This document shows, in pieces, positions 10,707 through 18,794 of a DNA stretch of 64,000 nt. Both the position numbers and the translations under genes were made by a program. The stretch is from Amycolatopsis dendrobii (GTDB taxonomy: Bacteria > Actinomycetota > Actinomycetes > Mycobacteriales > Pseudonocardiaceae), in NCBI RefSeq assembly GCF_014145675.1, contig NZ_JACGZW010000013.1:248001-312000 (forward strand), written 5' to 3'. The number at the start of each line of letters is the position of its first letter. Positions within the stretch are counted from its first letter, which is position 1. A model generated the notes under the pieces. It did not search any database. It saw only the letters and a program-made list of their open reading frames with translations, and had not been told where the DNA came from.

Positions 10707-11999
10707 GTGGAGAACGCCGGAACGGTGCGGATCCAGTATCCCGACCTGATCGGCACCGAACGCGGCCGCGATCTGCCCTCGGACGTATTCGCTTCCCTTT
10801 CCGGCGGGCTGCATTTCTGCCGCGCGGTCTACTACACCACCACCCAGGGCGAAACGCTCGACGGCGAGCATTCGCTGTCCGACGGCCTTCCGGACGTGCT
10901 GTTCCGGCCGGACCGCGCGACGCTGGCCCCGATGCCGTGGGAACCCGGCTACCAGTCCTGCCTCGGCGACATGCTCGACCCGGCGACCGGGCTGGCGATC
11001 GGGGAATGCCCGCGCGGTGCGGCGAAAGCGGCGGTCCACCGGCTGGCCGCGCTCGGCAGCCGCGCGGTGGTCGGGCCGGAACTGGAGTTCTTCCTGCTGT
11101 CCGAACGGGACGGAGCCTGGGCCCGGTACGGGGATTCTCCGGGCAACGTCTACCGCGTGGGCCGTCGCGGCGACCCGGACGGGCTCGCCCCGGCGCTGCT
11201 GGCGATGCTGCGCTCGGCCGAACTGGGCGTCACCGCGGTCAACCACGAGTTCGCCGCCGGGCAGTTCGAGGTGAACCTCGGCCACTCGGCCGCGCTCGAC
11301 GCCGCCGACCGCGCGTTCCGGTTCAAGCACGCGGTGCGCGAGTTCGCCGCCCAGCGCGGCCTGAGCGCCACCTTCGTCGGCAAGCCGTTCAACGAGGAAG
11401 CCGGATCGGGCTTCCACCTGCACCTGTCCCTGCTCGACGAGAACGGCCGCAACCAGTTCGCCGCCGACGGCGCGCCCGCCGGACTCTCGGCCACCGCGCG
11501 GCACGCCGTCGGCGGCATCCTCCGCCACGCCCGCGCGCTGTGCGCGCTGCTGGCTCCGACGGTGAACGCCTACCGCAGGCTCGGCCCGGACACGCTCGCT
11601 CCCGCGCTGGCCGACTGGGGCCTGGACAACCGCTCCACCATGGTGCGGGTGCCGCCCGAACGCGGCGAGGCGACCCGGCTGGAGGTGCGCCTCGGCGACG
11701 CCGCGGCGAGCCCGTACCTGGCCGTGACCGGGGTGCTGGCGGCGGTGGCGCTGGGCATCGAGGGCCGGATCGAGCCGCCGGACCCGGTCCGCGGCTACGG
11801 CTACGACGGCGCCCGCGCACCGGCACTGCCGGAAACGCTCGACGCCGCCCTCGACGCGCTGGCCGCCGACGACGAGTTCGCCGACGCGGCGGGCAAGGAC
11901 CTGGTGGCCGCCTTCGACCGGGTCAAACGCGACGAGACCGCCCGCTTCCGGCGCTGGGTGACCGACTGGGAGCTGCGCGAGTACCTGCCGCACCTGTGA
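10707..11999 (+). CDS. Glutamine-synthetase-like gamma-glutamylamide ligase
   Basis: 430 residues with the GS catalytic fold. Metal-binding Glu are in GPELEFFLL and QFEVNLGH, the ammonia/glutamate His is in GSGFHLHLSL, and active-site Arg are in NRSTMVRVP and RLEVRLGD. The N-terminal beta-grasp part is shortened and divergent, and the adenylylation-loop Tyr of housekeeping GlnA is not evident. Such paralogues (PuuA, IpuC, GlnA3/4) ligate glutamate to amines other than ammonia. Here the partner could be an amine from the adjacent PLP decarboxylase; the cyclotransferase at 6509 could reverse the step. The start is GTG with GGAAAGG 13 nt upstream. First gene of a five-gene operon. Confidence 0.88.
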   Translation: MENAGTVRIQYPDLIGTERGRDLPSDVFASLSGGLHFCRAVYYTTTQGETLDGEHSLSDGLPDVLFRPDRATLAPMPWEPGYQSCLGDMLDPATGLAIGECPRGAAKAAVHRLAALGSRAVVGPELEFFLLSERDGAWARYGDSPGNVYRVGRRGDPDGLAPALLAMLRSAELGVTAVNHEFAAGQFEVNLGHSAALDAADRAFRFKHAVREFAAQRGLSATFVGKPFNEEAGSGFHLHLSLLDENGRNQFAADGAPAGLSATARHAVGGILRHARALCALLAPTVNAYRRLGPDTLAPALADWGLDNRSTMVRVPPERGEATRLEVRLGDAAASPYLAVTGVLAAVALGIEGRIEPPDPVRGYGYDGARAPALPETLDAALDALAADDEFADAAGKDLVAAFDRVKRDETARFRRWVTDWELREYLPHL

Positions 12000-12034
12000 C
12001 GCCCTCCCGAGACCGAGCCGAACGAGGATTCCCG

Positions 12035-13285
12035 ATGCGCCTGGACGAAGTGGACCTGTCCGACGTCGACCGGTTCCTGGACCCCGAGACCCCGTGGCGG
12101 ATGTTCGACGTCCTGCGCGAGCGCAGCCCGGTGCACTGGCAGCCCGAGGCCGCGCCGAACAGCGGGTTCTGGGCCGTCACCCGGCACCGCGACCTGGTCG
12201 CGGTCAACCGCGATCCGGACACGTTCACCTCCGAGCAGTTCACCAACCTGGAGGAGGTCACCGACCCCGGGCTGCGGGACCGCAGGCGCTCGCTGATGGA
12301 GACCGACGGCGAACGGCACCGGGCGATGCGGCTGCTGCTCAGCCGGGAGTTCAGCCCGAAGCTGGTCTCCCGGTACGCGGTGTTCCTGCGCGGGCTGACC
12401 GCGTCCACTTTGGACACAGCGCTGGCCGAGGAATCGTTCGACCTGGTCGCCGGGATCGCCGCCGAGCTGCCGATCATGGTGCTGGCCCGGCTGATGCTCG
12501 ACGTGCCCGCCGCCGACACCGGCAAGCTGATCGCCTGGGGCAACCGGATCATCGGCAACAACGACCCCGACTGCGCGGACGTGCTGCTGGAGAGCGCGGA
12601 CAGCGAGCGCTACAAGCACGTCCCGTTCCGCAGCCCGGCCGCGCTGGAGATCTTCGAGTACGGCAGGGAACTGGCGGAAAAACGCCGCGGCGGCACCGGG
12701 ACCGACCTGGTCAGCAGGCTGGTGAACACCGTGCCCCGGGACGGGGTCCCGCTCACGCCCACCGACTTCGACAACTACTTCCTGCTGCTGGTGGTCGCGG
12801 GCAACGAAACCACCCGGCACGCCATCTCGGCCGCGGTGCACGCGCTCGCGCGGAATCCGGCGCAATGGTGGCGGCTCAAGGAAAACCCGGCGCTCATCGG
12901 CACGGCGGTGGAAGAGTTCCTGCGCTGGGCGTCGCCGGTCTACCACTTCCGGCGCACCGCCACCCGGGACACCGAGATCAGCGGCCAGCGCGTGCGCGAG
13001 GGCGACAAGGTGGTGCTGTGGTTCGCCTCGGGCAACCGCGACGAGGCCGCCTTCGAGAAACCGTACGAGTTCGACGTGGGCCGCGAACCCAACGACCACC
13101 TCGCTTTCGGGCTCGGCGGCCCGCACTTCTGCCTCGGCGCCGCGCTGGCCCGCCTCGAACTGCGGATCCTGTTCGAGGAATTGCTGGCCAGAGCGGAGCA
13201 GATCCGGCTCGCGGGCCCGGTGACCCGGCTGCGGTCCAACTTCGTCAACGGGATCAAGACGCTGCCGGTGACCGTCACCAGGTGA
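12035..13285 (+). CDS. Cytochrome P450 (first)
   Basis: 416 residues, soluble bacterial class I P450. The I-helix oxygen-activation motif is canonical (VVAGNETTRH), the K-helix ExxR is EEFLRW, and the haem-thiolate loop is FGLGGPHFCLGAA. General appearance is near the CYP124/125/142 group, which hydroxylates alkyl chains, but the substrate is not deducible. Redox partners are not encoded nearby. The start ATG has GAGG 8 nt upstream. Its TGA overlaps the GTG of the decarboxylase, so the two are coupled. It probably tailors the cluster product or a precursor. Confidence 0.93.
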   Translation: MRLDEVDLSDVDRFLDPETPWRMFDVLRERSPVHWQPEAAPNSGFWAVTRHRDLVAVNRDPDTFTSEQFTNLEEVTDPGLRDRRRSLMETDGERHRAMRLLLSREFSPKLVSRYAVFLRGLTASTLDTALAEESFDLVAGIAAELPIMVLARLMLDVPAADTGKLIAWGNRIIGNNDPDCADVLLESADSERYKHVPFRSPAALEIFEYGRELAEKRRGGTGTDLVSRLVNTVPRDGVPLTPTDFDNYFLLLVVAGNETTRHAISAAVHALARNPAQWWRLKENPALIGTAVEEFLRWASPVYHFRRTATRDTEISGQRVREGDKVVLWFASGNRDEAAFEKPYEFDVGREPNDHLAFGLGGPHFCLGAALARLELRILFEELLARAEQIRLAGPVTRLRSNFVNGIKTLPVTVTR

Positions 13286-14679
13286 AGCTTCGCGAAAGGC
13301 TGGACACGGTGGATCTTCCCTACTGGATCGCGCGTGCGGTCGAAGGGCACGGGCAGTGGACGTCGACCTTCGCGCCGTACGAGCGGCATCCCTCGCTGGA
13401 GATCAGCGACGACCGCTTCGCGACGGTCTTCGAGAACTACGAGAAGCTGCTGCACGGCAACTACCCGTTCTTCCACCCGCGCTACATCGGGCAGATGCTC
13501 AAGCCGCCGCACGAGGCCGCCGTGGTCGCCTACCTCAGCGCGATGCTGATCAATCCCAACAACCATTCCTCCGACGGCGGCCCGGTCACCGACCGGATGG
13601 AGCGGGAGGTGATCGACCAGCTCGCCGCGATGTTCGGGTTCGGCAGCCACCTCGGGCACCTCACCTCGAGCGGCACGATGGCGAACCTGGAGGCGCTCTA
13701 CGTCGCCCGCTGCCTGCACCCGGGCCGCGGCGTGGCCTACAGCTCGGCCAGCCACTACACGCACGAGCGGATGACCCGGCTGCTGGGCATGGACTCCCGC
13801 GCGGTGCCCGCCGACCGGTACGGCCGGATGGACCTGGACGCGCTGGAAGACGTGCTGCGCACCGGGAAAGTCGGCACCGTCGTGTTCACCCTCGGCACCA
13901 CCGGCGTCGGCGCGCTCGACCCGCTGGCCGAGGCGATGGCACTGCGCGAACGCTACGACGTCCGGTTCCACGTCGACGCCGCCTACGGCGGGTTCTACTC
14001 GGTGCTCGCCGGCACGCTCGGGCTGGACCCCGCGCCGTGGCGGGCGGTCCGCGACTGCGATTCGGTGGTGGTCGACCCGCACAAGCAGGGCCTGCAGCCC
14101 TACGGCTGCGGTTCGGTGCTCTTCGCCGATCCGTCGGTGGCGAAGTTCTACGTGCACGATTCGCCCTACACCTACTTCACCCCGGCGGACCTGCACCTCG
14201 GCGAGATCAGCCTGGAGTGCTCGCGGGCCGGGGCCACCGCCGCCGCGCTGTGGTTCACCTTCCAGCTGCTGGCCCCGACCGCCGACGGGCTCGGCGAGGT
14301 GCTCGCGGCCAACCGGCGGGCCGCGCTGCGCCTCGCCGCGCTGACGGCGGACTCGGACCGGCTGCGGCTGCACCAGGAACCCGACCTGGACATCGTGACC
14401 TACTTCCCGCGCCGCGCGGGGGATTCGCTGTCCGGGATCGGCCGCGCGTGCGCGGCGATGCTGGAGGAGGGCATGCACGACGGGGCCGACCCGGTGTTCC
14501 TCAGCCTGATGCGGATCGAGCGCGACGCCTTCGCGCAGCTGCACCCGGACGTGCGGGCGGACGCGGACTCGACCCGGATCCTGCGCAGCGTGCTGATGAA
14601 ACCCGAATCCGAGACCTATGTGGACGAACTGCACCAGCGGCTGGAGCGGCTGAGTGCGAGCCAGGGGAAAGAGGGCTGA
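13282..14679 (+). CDS. PLP-dependent group II decarboxylase
   Basis: 465 residues of the aromatic-L-amino-acid/glutamate decarboxylase superfamily (fold type I). The cofactor Lys is Lys268 in VVDPHKQGLQPYGCG; the PLP-phosphate segment TSSGTMANLEA and the Asp in FHVDAAYGG are in place. The family removes the alpha-carboxylate of amino acids (Tyr, DOPA, Trp, Glu, 2,4-diaminobutyrate) to give amines. Substrate not assigned. It sits beside an amide ligase that could capture the amine. The chosen GTG start overlaps the P450 stop; an alternative GTG at 13309 has an AAAGG site 10 nt upstream and would remove nine residues. Confidence 0.9.
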   Translation: MKLRERLDTVDLPYWIARAVEGHGQWTSTFAPYERHPSLEISDDRFATVFENYEKLLHGNYPFFHPRYIGQMLKPPHEAAVVAYLSAMLINPNNHSSDGGPVTDRMEREVIDQLAAMFGFGSHLGHLTSSGTMANLEALYVARCLHPGRGVAYSSASHYTHERMTRLLGMDSRAVPADRYGRMDLDALEDVLRTGKVGTVVFTLGTTGVGALDPLAEAMALRERYDVRFHVDAAYGGFYSVLAGTLGLDPAPWRAVRDCDSVVVDPHKQGLQPYGCGSVLFADPSVAKFYVHDSPYTYFTPADLHLGEISLECSRAGATAAALWFTFQLLAPTADGLGEVLAANRRAALRLAALTADSDRLRLHQEPDLDIVTYFPRRAGDSLSGIGRACAAMLEEGMHDGADPVFLSLMRIERDAFAQLHPDVRADADSTRILRSVLMKPESETYVDELHQRLERLSASQGKEG

Positions 14680-14680
14680 G

Positions 14681-15889
14681 ATGACCGAAACCACAGCGGC
14701 CGCCACGCGGCCGGGGCCGCCCCCGCCGCTGACCGACGGCGGTGCGGCGCAACTGGAATGGCTGCGGCGGATGCGCGCCGAGGAACCGGTGCACCGCGAC
14801 GAGCACGGCGTGTTCCACATCTTCCGGTACGACGACGTGCGGCGGGTGGCGAGCGATCCCGGGGTGTTCTCCTCCGGCCTCAACCGGGACGTGCTCGGCG
14901 CGGAGGACATCACCCGCGGCAACCCGGCGTGGACCGACCCGCCCGAGCACCGCAGGCTGCGCGCGCTGGTCGGGCAGGCGTTCACCAGGACCAATGTGCG
15001 CGAGTACGAACGGCGCACCTACGACCTCGGCAACGCGCTGCTCGACGAGGTCGACGGGCAGGACCGGTTCGACCTGGTGGAGAAGTTCGTCTGGCCGCTG
15101 CCGGCGATGCTGATTGCGGAACTGCTCGGCGTGCCGGTGTCGGACCGCCAGCTGTTCCTGAGCTACGCGGACAAGCTCGCGTCGCTGCAGGTCGGCGATC
15201 CGACCGATGACGAAGAGGGCTACGGCGGGATGATGAGCCGGGTCACCGGCGAGATCCGCGGCTACCTGACCGAGCAGTACCGGAGCAGGCTCGCCGCCCC
15301 CGCCGACGACCTGATCAGCAAGCTCGCCGCCGCCGAGGACGACGGAAGCGGGCTGGACGAGGACGAGGTCGTCAACATCTGCCTGGCGCTGCTGTTCGTC
15401 GGGCACTTCAGCACCAACGGGCTGATCGGCAACCTGCTGCTGTGCCTCGACGAGCACCCCGGCGTCGCCGCCCGGCTGCGCGCCGACCGGAGCCTGATCC
15501 CGGCCGCGGTCGAGGAAGTGCTGCGCTACCGGCCCTCGGGCACCCGGTTCATGCGGGTGACCAGCCAGGACACCGAGGTGGCCGGCACCCCGATCCCGGC
15601 GCGCTCGCTGGTGATGCTGTGGTTCTCCTCGGCCAACCGCGACGAGCGGCGCTTCCCGCGGCCCGACGAGTTCGACATCGGCCGCACGCCCAACGGGCAC
15701 ATCAGTTTCGGGCACGGCATCCACTTCTGCGTGGGAGCCCCGCTGTCCCGGATGGAGGCGGCGGTCTCGGCGAACCTGCTGTTCGACCGCTTCGCCGACC
15801 TCCGCATCGAAAGCGAGGGCCCGCTGCCCTTCTACGAACAGGGCATGTGGGCGCCGCGGCGGATCCCGGTGGCGGTGCGCCGGGCTTGA
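14681..15889 (+). CDS. Cytochrome P450 (second), atypical I-helix
   Basis: 402 residues with normal ExxR (EEVLRY) and haem loop (FGHGIHFCVGAP), so a folded P450. The I-helix reads FVGHFSTN at residues 239-246. The acidic residue of the usual G-x-E/D-T is Phe243 and the following Thr is Ser244. Loss of the acid/alcohol pair is known in P450s doing non-hydroxylation chemistry or substrate-assisted proton delivery, so this enzyme may not be a simple hydroxylase. It starts one base after the decarboxylase stop, with a purine-rich GGGGAAAGAGGG ribosome site. Substrate unknown. Confidence 0.92.
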   Translation: MTETTAAATRPGPPPPLTDGGAAQLEWLRRMRAEEPVHRDEHGVFHIFRYDDVRRVASDPGVFSSGLNRDVLGAEDITRGNPAWTDPPEHRRLRALVGQAFTRTNVREYERRTYDLGNALLDEVDGQDRFDLVEKFVWPLPAMLIAELLGVPVSDRQLFLSYADKLASLQVGDPTDDEEGYGGMMSRVTGEIRGYLTEQYRSRLAAPADDLISKLAAAEDDGSGLDEDEVVNICLALLFVGHFSTNGLIGNLLLCLDEHPGVAARLRADRSLIPAAVEEVLRYRPSGTRFMRVTSQDTEVAGTPIPARSLVMLWFSSANRDERRFPRPDEFDIGRTPNGHISFGHGIHFCVGAPLSRMEAAVSANLLFDRFADLRIESEGPLPFYEQGMWAPRRIPVAVRRA

Positions 15890-15932
15890 CGGGGCCGCGA
15901 GGGCGGCCCGGAAACCCAAGGAGAGGAAGAAC

Positions 15933-16280
15933 ATGGCCGAGACCGAAGAGAAGAAGCCCGCCGAGGGCAACTTCATCAAGAACTACATCAACGACATCCT
16001 CGACAGCACCAAGACCCTGGTCGAACGGGACAAGAACACGATTTTCCTGTACCTGGCCAGCATCGTGCGCAGCACCGAGGGCGTGATCGACCGCGTGCTG
16101 CGGGAGGTCGAACACGCCGAGAACGACATCTGGGGCTCGATCAAGGCTCCGGTCAGCAGCGGGGACAACACGTCGCACCTCAACGAGCTGACCGAGCTGA
16201 AGGCGTCGCTCGACGACCTGAACGCGAAGATCGACAAGCTTTCGTCGGCGAAGATGTACACCGACCGCGAGGCGAGCTGA
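15933..16280 (+). CDS. Small coiled-coil protein of unknown function
   Basis: 115 residues, acidic and basic residues alternating, no Cys, no membrane segment or signal peptide. Two helical stretches (about 15-65 and 78-108) have heptad-like spacing of Leu/Ile/Val, suggesting an oligomeric coiled coil; the middle is Gly/Ser-rich. The start ATG has a strong AAGGAGAGG site. It is the last gene of the operon with the two P450s and the decarboxylase, 43 nt after the second P450. I do not recognise a family. A scaffolding or chaperone role for neighbouring enzymes is conceivable but unsupported. Confidence 0.75.
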   Translation: MAETEEKKPAEGNFIKNYINDILDSTKTLVERDKNTIFLYLASIVRSTEGVIDRVLREVEHAENDIWGSIKAPVSSGDNTSHLNELTELKASLDDLNAKIDKLSSAKMYTDREAS

Positions 16281-16296
16281 CCCGTTTTCCGCGCCA

Positions 16297-16328
16297 GGGC
16301 CCCGATCCCGAGCCTGGGATCGGGGCCC
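16297..16328 (+). terminator. Hairpin ending the P450/decarboxylase operon
   Basis: Perfect 13-bp arms (16297-16309, 16316-16328) flank a 6-nt loop, 17 nt after the stop of the coiled-coil gene. It is followed by TTCG and no U-run. Confidence 0.75.
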
Positions 16329-16360
16329 TTCGCTGTGCAAAAGGACTGCCTGGCGCCACG

Positions 16361-16395
16361 AAAAAAGCCCCCGCTTCCCAGGAAGCGGGGGCTTT
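16361..16395 (-). terminator. Intrinsic terminator of the ACP operon
   Basis: Read on the minus strand, a GC-rich stem (AAAGCCCCCGC... with its complement) with a very short loop is followed by a run of six T. It lies 15 nt past the ACP stop codon. This is one of the few classical U-tailed terminators in the window and ends the minus-strand block starting near 20-24 kb. Confidence 0.85.
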
Positions 16396-16409
16396 GCGGC
16401 CGGACAGGC

Positions 16410-16655
16410 TCAGCCGACCGGCGCGTTGTTCGCCTCGACGAACGCGGCGATGGCCCCGATGGACCGGAAGTTGTCCAGCGTCAGGTCGCCGCCGCGGACG
16501 GCGATGCCGAACTCCTTTTCCAGCCAGACCACGATCTGCACGGCGAACAGCGAGTTCAGGTGCCCGCCCGCGAACAGGTCCTCGTCGTCGGGCAGGGTCT
16601 TGCCGCCGAGGTGCGAGGTGATGTATTCACGCACCGTCGCCAGGTGGTTTTCCAT
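16410..16655 (-). CDS. Acyl carrier protein, FkbJ/ZmaH-like
   Basis: 81 residues, a free-standing carrier protein. The phosphopantetheine Ser35 lies in GGHLNSLFAVQIV, where Asn replaces the usual Asp of DSL. The LNSLFA(V/M)Q form is typical of carriers in methoxymalonyl- and aminomalonyl-ACP pathways, as I recall these families. The following LEKEFGI helix is also characteristic. The start ATG at 16655 has a GAAAGG site; an upstream in-frame start would add an unlikely Arg-rich extension. It is encoded 17 nt after the dehydrogenase gene and probably carries the amino acid loaded by the 17557-18771 ligase while it is oxidised. Confidence 0.9.
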   Translation of the reverse strand: MENHLATVREYITSHLGGKTLPDDEDLFAGGHLNSLFAVQIVVWLEKEFGIAVRGGDLTLDNFRSIGAIAAFVEANNAPVG

Positions 16656-16672
16656 GGATGGCAACCTTTCGC

Positions 16673-17560
16673 TCAGTCGTATGCGTAGAAACCGCGGCCG
16701 GTCTTCACCCCGTGCAGGCCGGCGTCGACCAGCCGGGTCAGCAGCGGACACGGCCGGTACTTGCTGTCGCGCAGGCTGTCGTGGATCACCTCCAGCGACA
16801 GCAGGACGGTGTCGAGGCCGATCAGGTCGGCGGTGGCCAGCGGCCCCATCCGGTGCCCGAAGCAGTCCTTGAACAGCCGGTCGACGTCGGCGGCCGAATC
16901 GGCGACGCCCTCGTGCAGCAGGAAGATCGCCTCGTTGACGGTCAGCATCATCACGCGGTTGGTGACGAAGCCCGGCGCGTCGTTGACGACGATGCTGTCG
17001 CGGCCCGCCGAGCGGAACAGCGCCTGCGTGCGTTCCACGGTGGCGGCCGAGGTGTGCGTCCCGCGGATCACCTCGACCAGCGGCTTGAGCGGCGCGGGGT
17101 TCATGACGTGCGTGCCGATCACCCGGTCGGCCCGGCCGGTGCGCCCGGCCAGCCGGGTGATCGAGACGGCCGAGGTGTTCACGCCGAACACGCAGTGCGG
17201 CGGGCAGATCTCGTCCAGCAGCGGGTACAGCTCCTCCTTGAGCTCCCGTTTCTCGGTGACGTTCTCCACCACGAAGTCGCTGGTCTTCAGGTCCCCGTGG
17301 TCGGTGGAGAACACGATGCGGCCGGTCACCTCCGCCGGGTCCAGCCTCGGCAGCGAGGCGTCGACCAGCGGGTAGAACGCCACGTTGCGCTCGATCAGCC
17401 CGCGGGACTTCTCCAGCGCGGCTTCGGCGGTGTCGACCAGCACGACCTCGTGCCCCGCCGCGGCGAACAAGTGCGCCACCCCGGTGCCCATCGTGCCGGC
17501 GCCGACGACGCCGATCGTTTCCTTGTCCCGCGTCCCAGCCGTCTCGGCCATCCCGGTCAT
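16673..17560 (-). CDS. 3-Hydroxyacyl-CoA dehydrogenase-like (FkbK/ZmaG-like)
   Basis: 295 codons encode an NAD-dependent dehydrogenase with Rossmann motif GVVGAGTMGTGVAH (residues 17-30). The catalytic dyad region is His151 in IGTHVMNPAP and the Glu in LVEVIRG; NDAPGFVTNR is the conserved family segment. In FkbK and ZmaG, homologues oxidise the primary alcohol of glyceryl-ACP or seryl-ACP to the aldehyde. The neighbours here (ACP, loader, acyl-CoA-dehydrogenase-like enzyme) fit that role better than beta-oxidation. The ATG start overlaps the stop of the ligase gene (ATGA). A second ATG nine bases on (17551) would also work. Confidence 0.9.
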   Translation of the reverse strand: MTGMAETAGTRDKETIGVVGAGTMGTGVAHLFAAAGHEVVLVDTAEAALEKSRGLIERNVAFYPLVDASLPRLDPAEVTGRIVFSTDHGDLKTSDFVVENVTEKRELKEELYPLLDEICPPHCVFGVNTSAVSITRLAGRTGRADRVIGTHVMNPAPLKPLVEVIRGTHTSAATVERTQALFRSAGRDSIVVNDAPGFVTNRVMMLTVNEAIFLLHEGVADSAADVDRLFKDCFGHRMGPLATADLIGLDTVLLSLEVIHDSLRDSKYRPCPLLTRLVDAGLHGVKTGRGFYAYD

Positions 17561-18771
17561 CCCAGCCTCGCCCTCGGATCGGTCTCGATGCGCACGTCCT
17601 GCGGCCAGCCGGCCGGGTCGGCGCCGTGGCGGCACAGGAACGCGTAGGTGAAGCGCTCCAGTCCGATGCCCGCGCAGCCGGTGATGACCGGCCCGGGCCC
17701 GCCGTCGTGCGGCCGGATGCCGAACGACCGGCCGAAGAAATCGTCGTGGAAGTTGAACGAGGCCGCGGCGAGGGTCTTTTCCGGGCCGATCGGCAGCCGC
17801 AGTTCGTACTTGAGCTCCAGCAGCCGCTGCGACCACGCCCGCTGCGGCGATTCGACGCTGCCGAAGAACGGGTCGTTGCCGACCTCGCAGTGCCCGCCCA
17901 GGCCCAGTTCCGCGGCGAACGCGGTGGTCAGCTCCAGCATCCGGCGGCGCTGGTCGAGCACCTCTTCCCGGCCGCCGAGGAAGACGATCTCGCGGATGGT
18001 GAAGTCCCACAGGCGTTCCAGCGACCGCCAGTACCGCGATTCGTGCCGGAAGGACTTGCCGCGCGCGGTGATCACCAGGCCCGGCGAAGGCAGCGGCTGG
18101 TCCTGCAGATGCCGGTAGGTGTGGTAGCACATGGTCGGCGGCAGGCAGTGCGAAGTGTCCCCGCAGTAGTCCAGCAGGCCGGGCAGCCCGCCGTCGGAGG
18201 CCTCGACGTCGGCGAGGAAGCCGCGGTAGTTGTCCGCGTCCGCGTGCAGCCGGGTGACCAGCATCAGGAAGTGCGGGAACGAGGAGAAGTACCCGCACCG
18301 GCGCATCGTCTCGGTCGCGATCAGCGTCGGGTACCGGTACTGCCGCGCGCCGAACTCGGCGGCGACCATGCCGGTCAGGCGCCGGTCGAAGTACTCCATC
18401 AGCGCGGTGACGGCCGGGCCGAGGGCGAACTGCCCCGGTCCCATGTGCACGAGTTCGCCCGAGCCGAGCAGTTCTCCGGCCACGTCGTGCACCTCGCCGG
18501 AGTGGGGCGAGGTCCAGACGATCTTCGGCGGCCCGGCGCGCTGCGGCCGGACCTCCTCGTCGGCCATCCGGTTGACCTTGGCCGCCAGGTCGGCGGCGTC
18601 GCCGGGGCTGCCGGGACCGTCGGTGCGGAGCACCACCTCGGTCAGCTCGCCGTCGCCGCCGGGCAGCGTGAAGTCCACAATGGACTCGGAAAGGAAGTAG
18701 ATGCGCTGGGCCAGTTCGCCCGCCAGCTCGGCGGGGAGCGGTTCGGTCAGCGCGATGCGGTGCTGCGCCAT
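17557..18771 (-). CDS. Class II aminoacyl-tRNA-synthetase-like amino acid:carrier-protein ligase
   Basis: 404 residues. The C-terminal half has class II synthetase motif 2 (SFRHESRYWRSLERLW, from residue 240) and motif 3 (GCAGIGLERF, from 365). Cys215 in LPPTMCYHTY, Glu261 and Cys366 have almost the spacing of the zinc ligands Cys131/Glu176/Cys279 reported for the Bradyrhizobium amino acid:[carrier protein] ligase. The long coiled-coil tRNA-binding arm of seryl-tRNA synthetase is missing; the N-terminal 100 residues are unlike it. Family members adenylate a small amino acid (Gly, Ala) and transfer it to a carrier-protein phosphopantetheine. Here the acceptor should be the ACP at 16410; Ser is the expected substrate only by analogy with aminomalonyl-ACP pathways. 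Strong GAGGAGG ribosome site. Confidence 0.88.
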   Translation of the reverse strand: MAQHRIALTEPLPAELAGELAQRIYFLSESIVDFTLPGGDGELTEVVLRTDGPGSPGDAADLAAKVNRMADEEVRPQRAGPPKIVWTSPHSGEVHDVAGELLGSGELVHMGPGQFALGPAVTALMEYFDRRLTGMVAAEFGARQYRYPTLIATETMRRCGYFSSFPHFLMLVTRLHADADNYRGFLADVEASDGGLPGLLDYCGDTSHCLPPTMCYHTYRHLQDQPLPSPGLVITARGKSFRHESRYWRSLERLWDFTIREIVFLGGREEVLDQRRRMLELTTAFAAELGLGGHCEVGNDPFFGSVESPQRAWSQRLLELKYELRLPIGPEKTLAAASFNFHDDFFGRSFGIRPHDGGPGPVITGCAGIGLERFTYAFLCRHGADPAGWPQDVRIETDPRARLG

Positions 18772-18794
18772 GGTTGCCTCCTCGGCGGGTGCGC

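Noticed and set aside
10697..13285. 862-codon frame starting at ATG 10697
   Set aside because: Its first half is out of frame with the GS-like gene and lacks domains; its second half is the P450 that has its own start at 12035.
16656..16751. 32-residue extension of the ACP
   Set aside because: Arg/Pro-rich and overlapping the dehydrogenase gene end; ATG 16655 has a proper ribosome site.
17557..18771. Genuine seryl-tRNA synthetase or resistance copy
   Set aside because: The tRNA-binding coiled-coil arm is missing and the Cys/Glu/Cys spacing and ACP neighbour match carrier-protein ligases.
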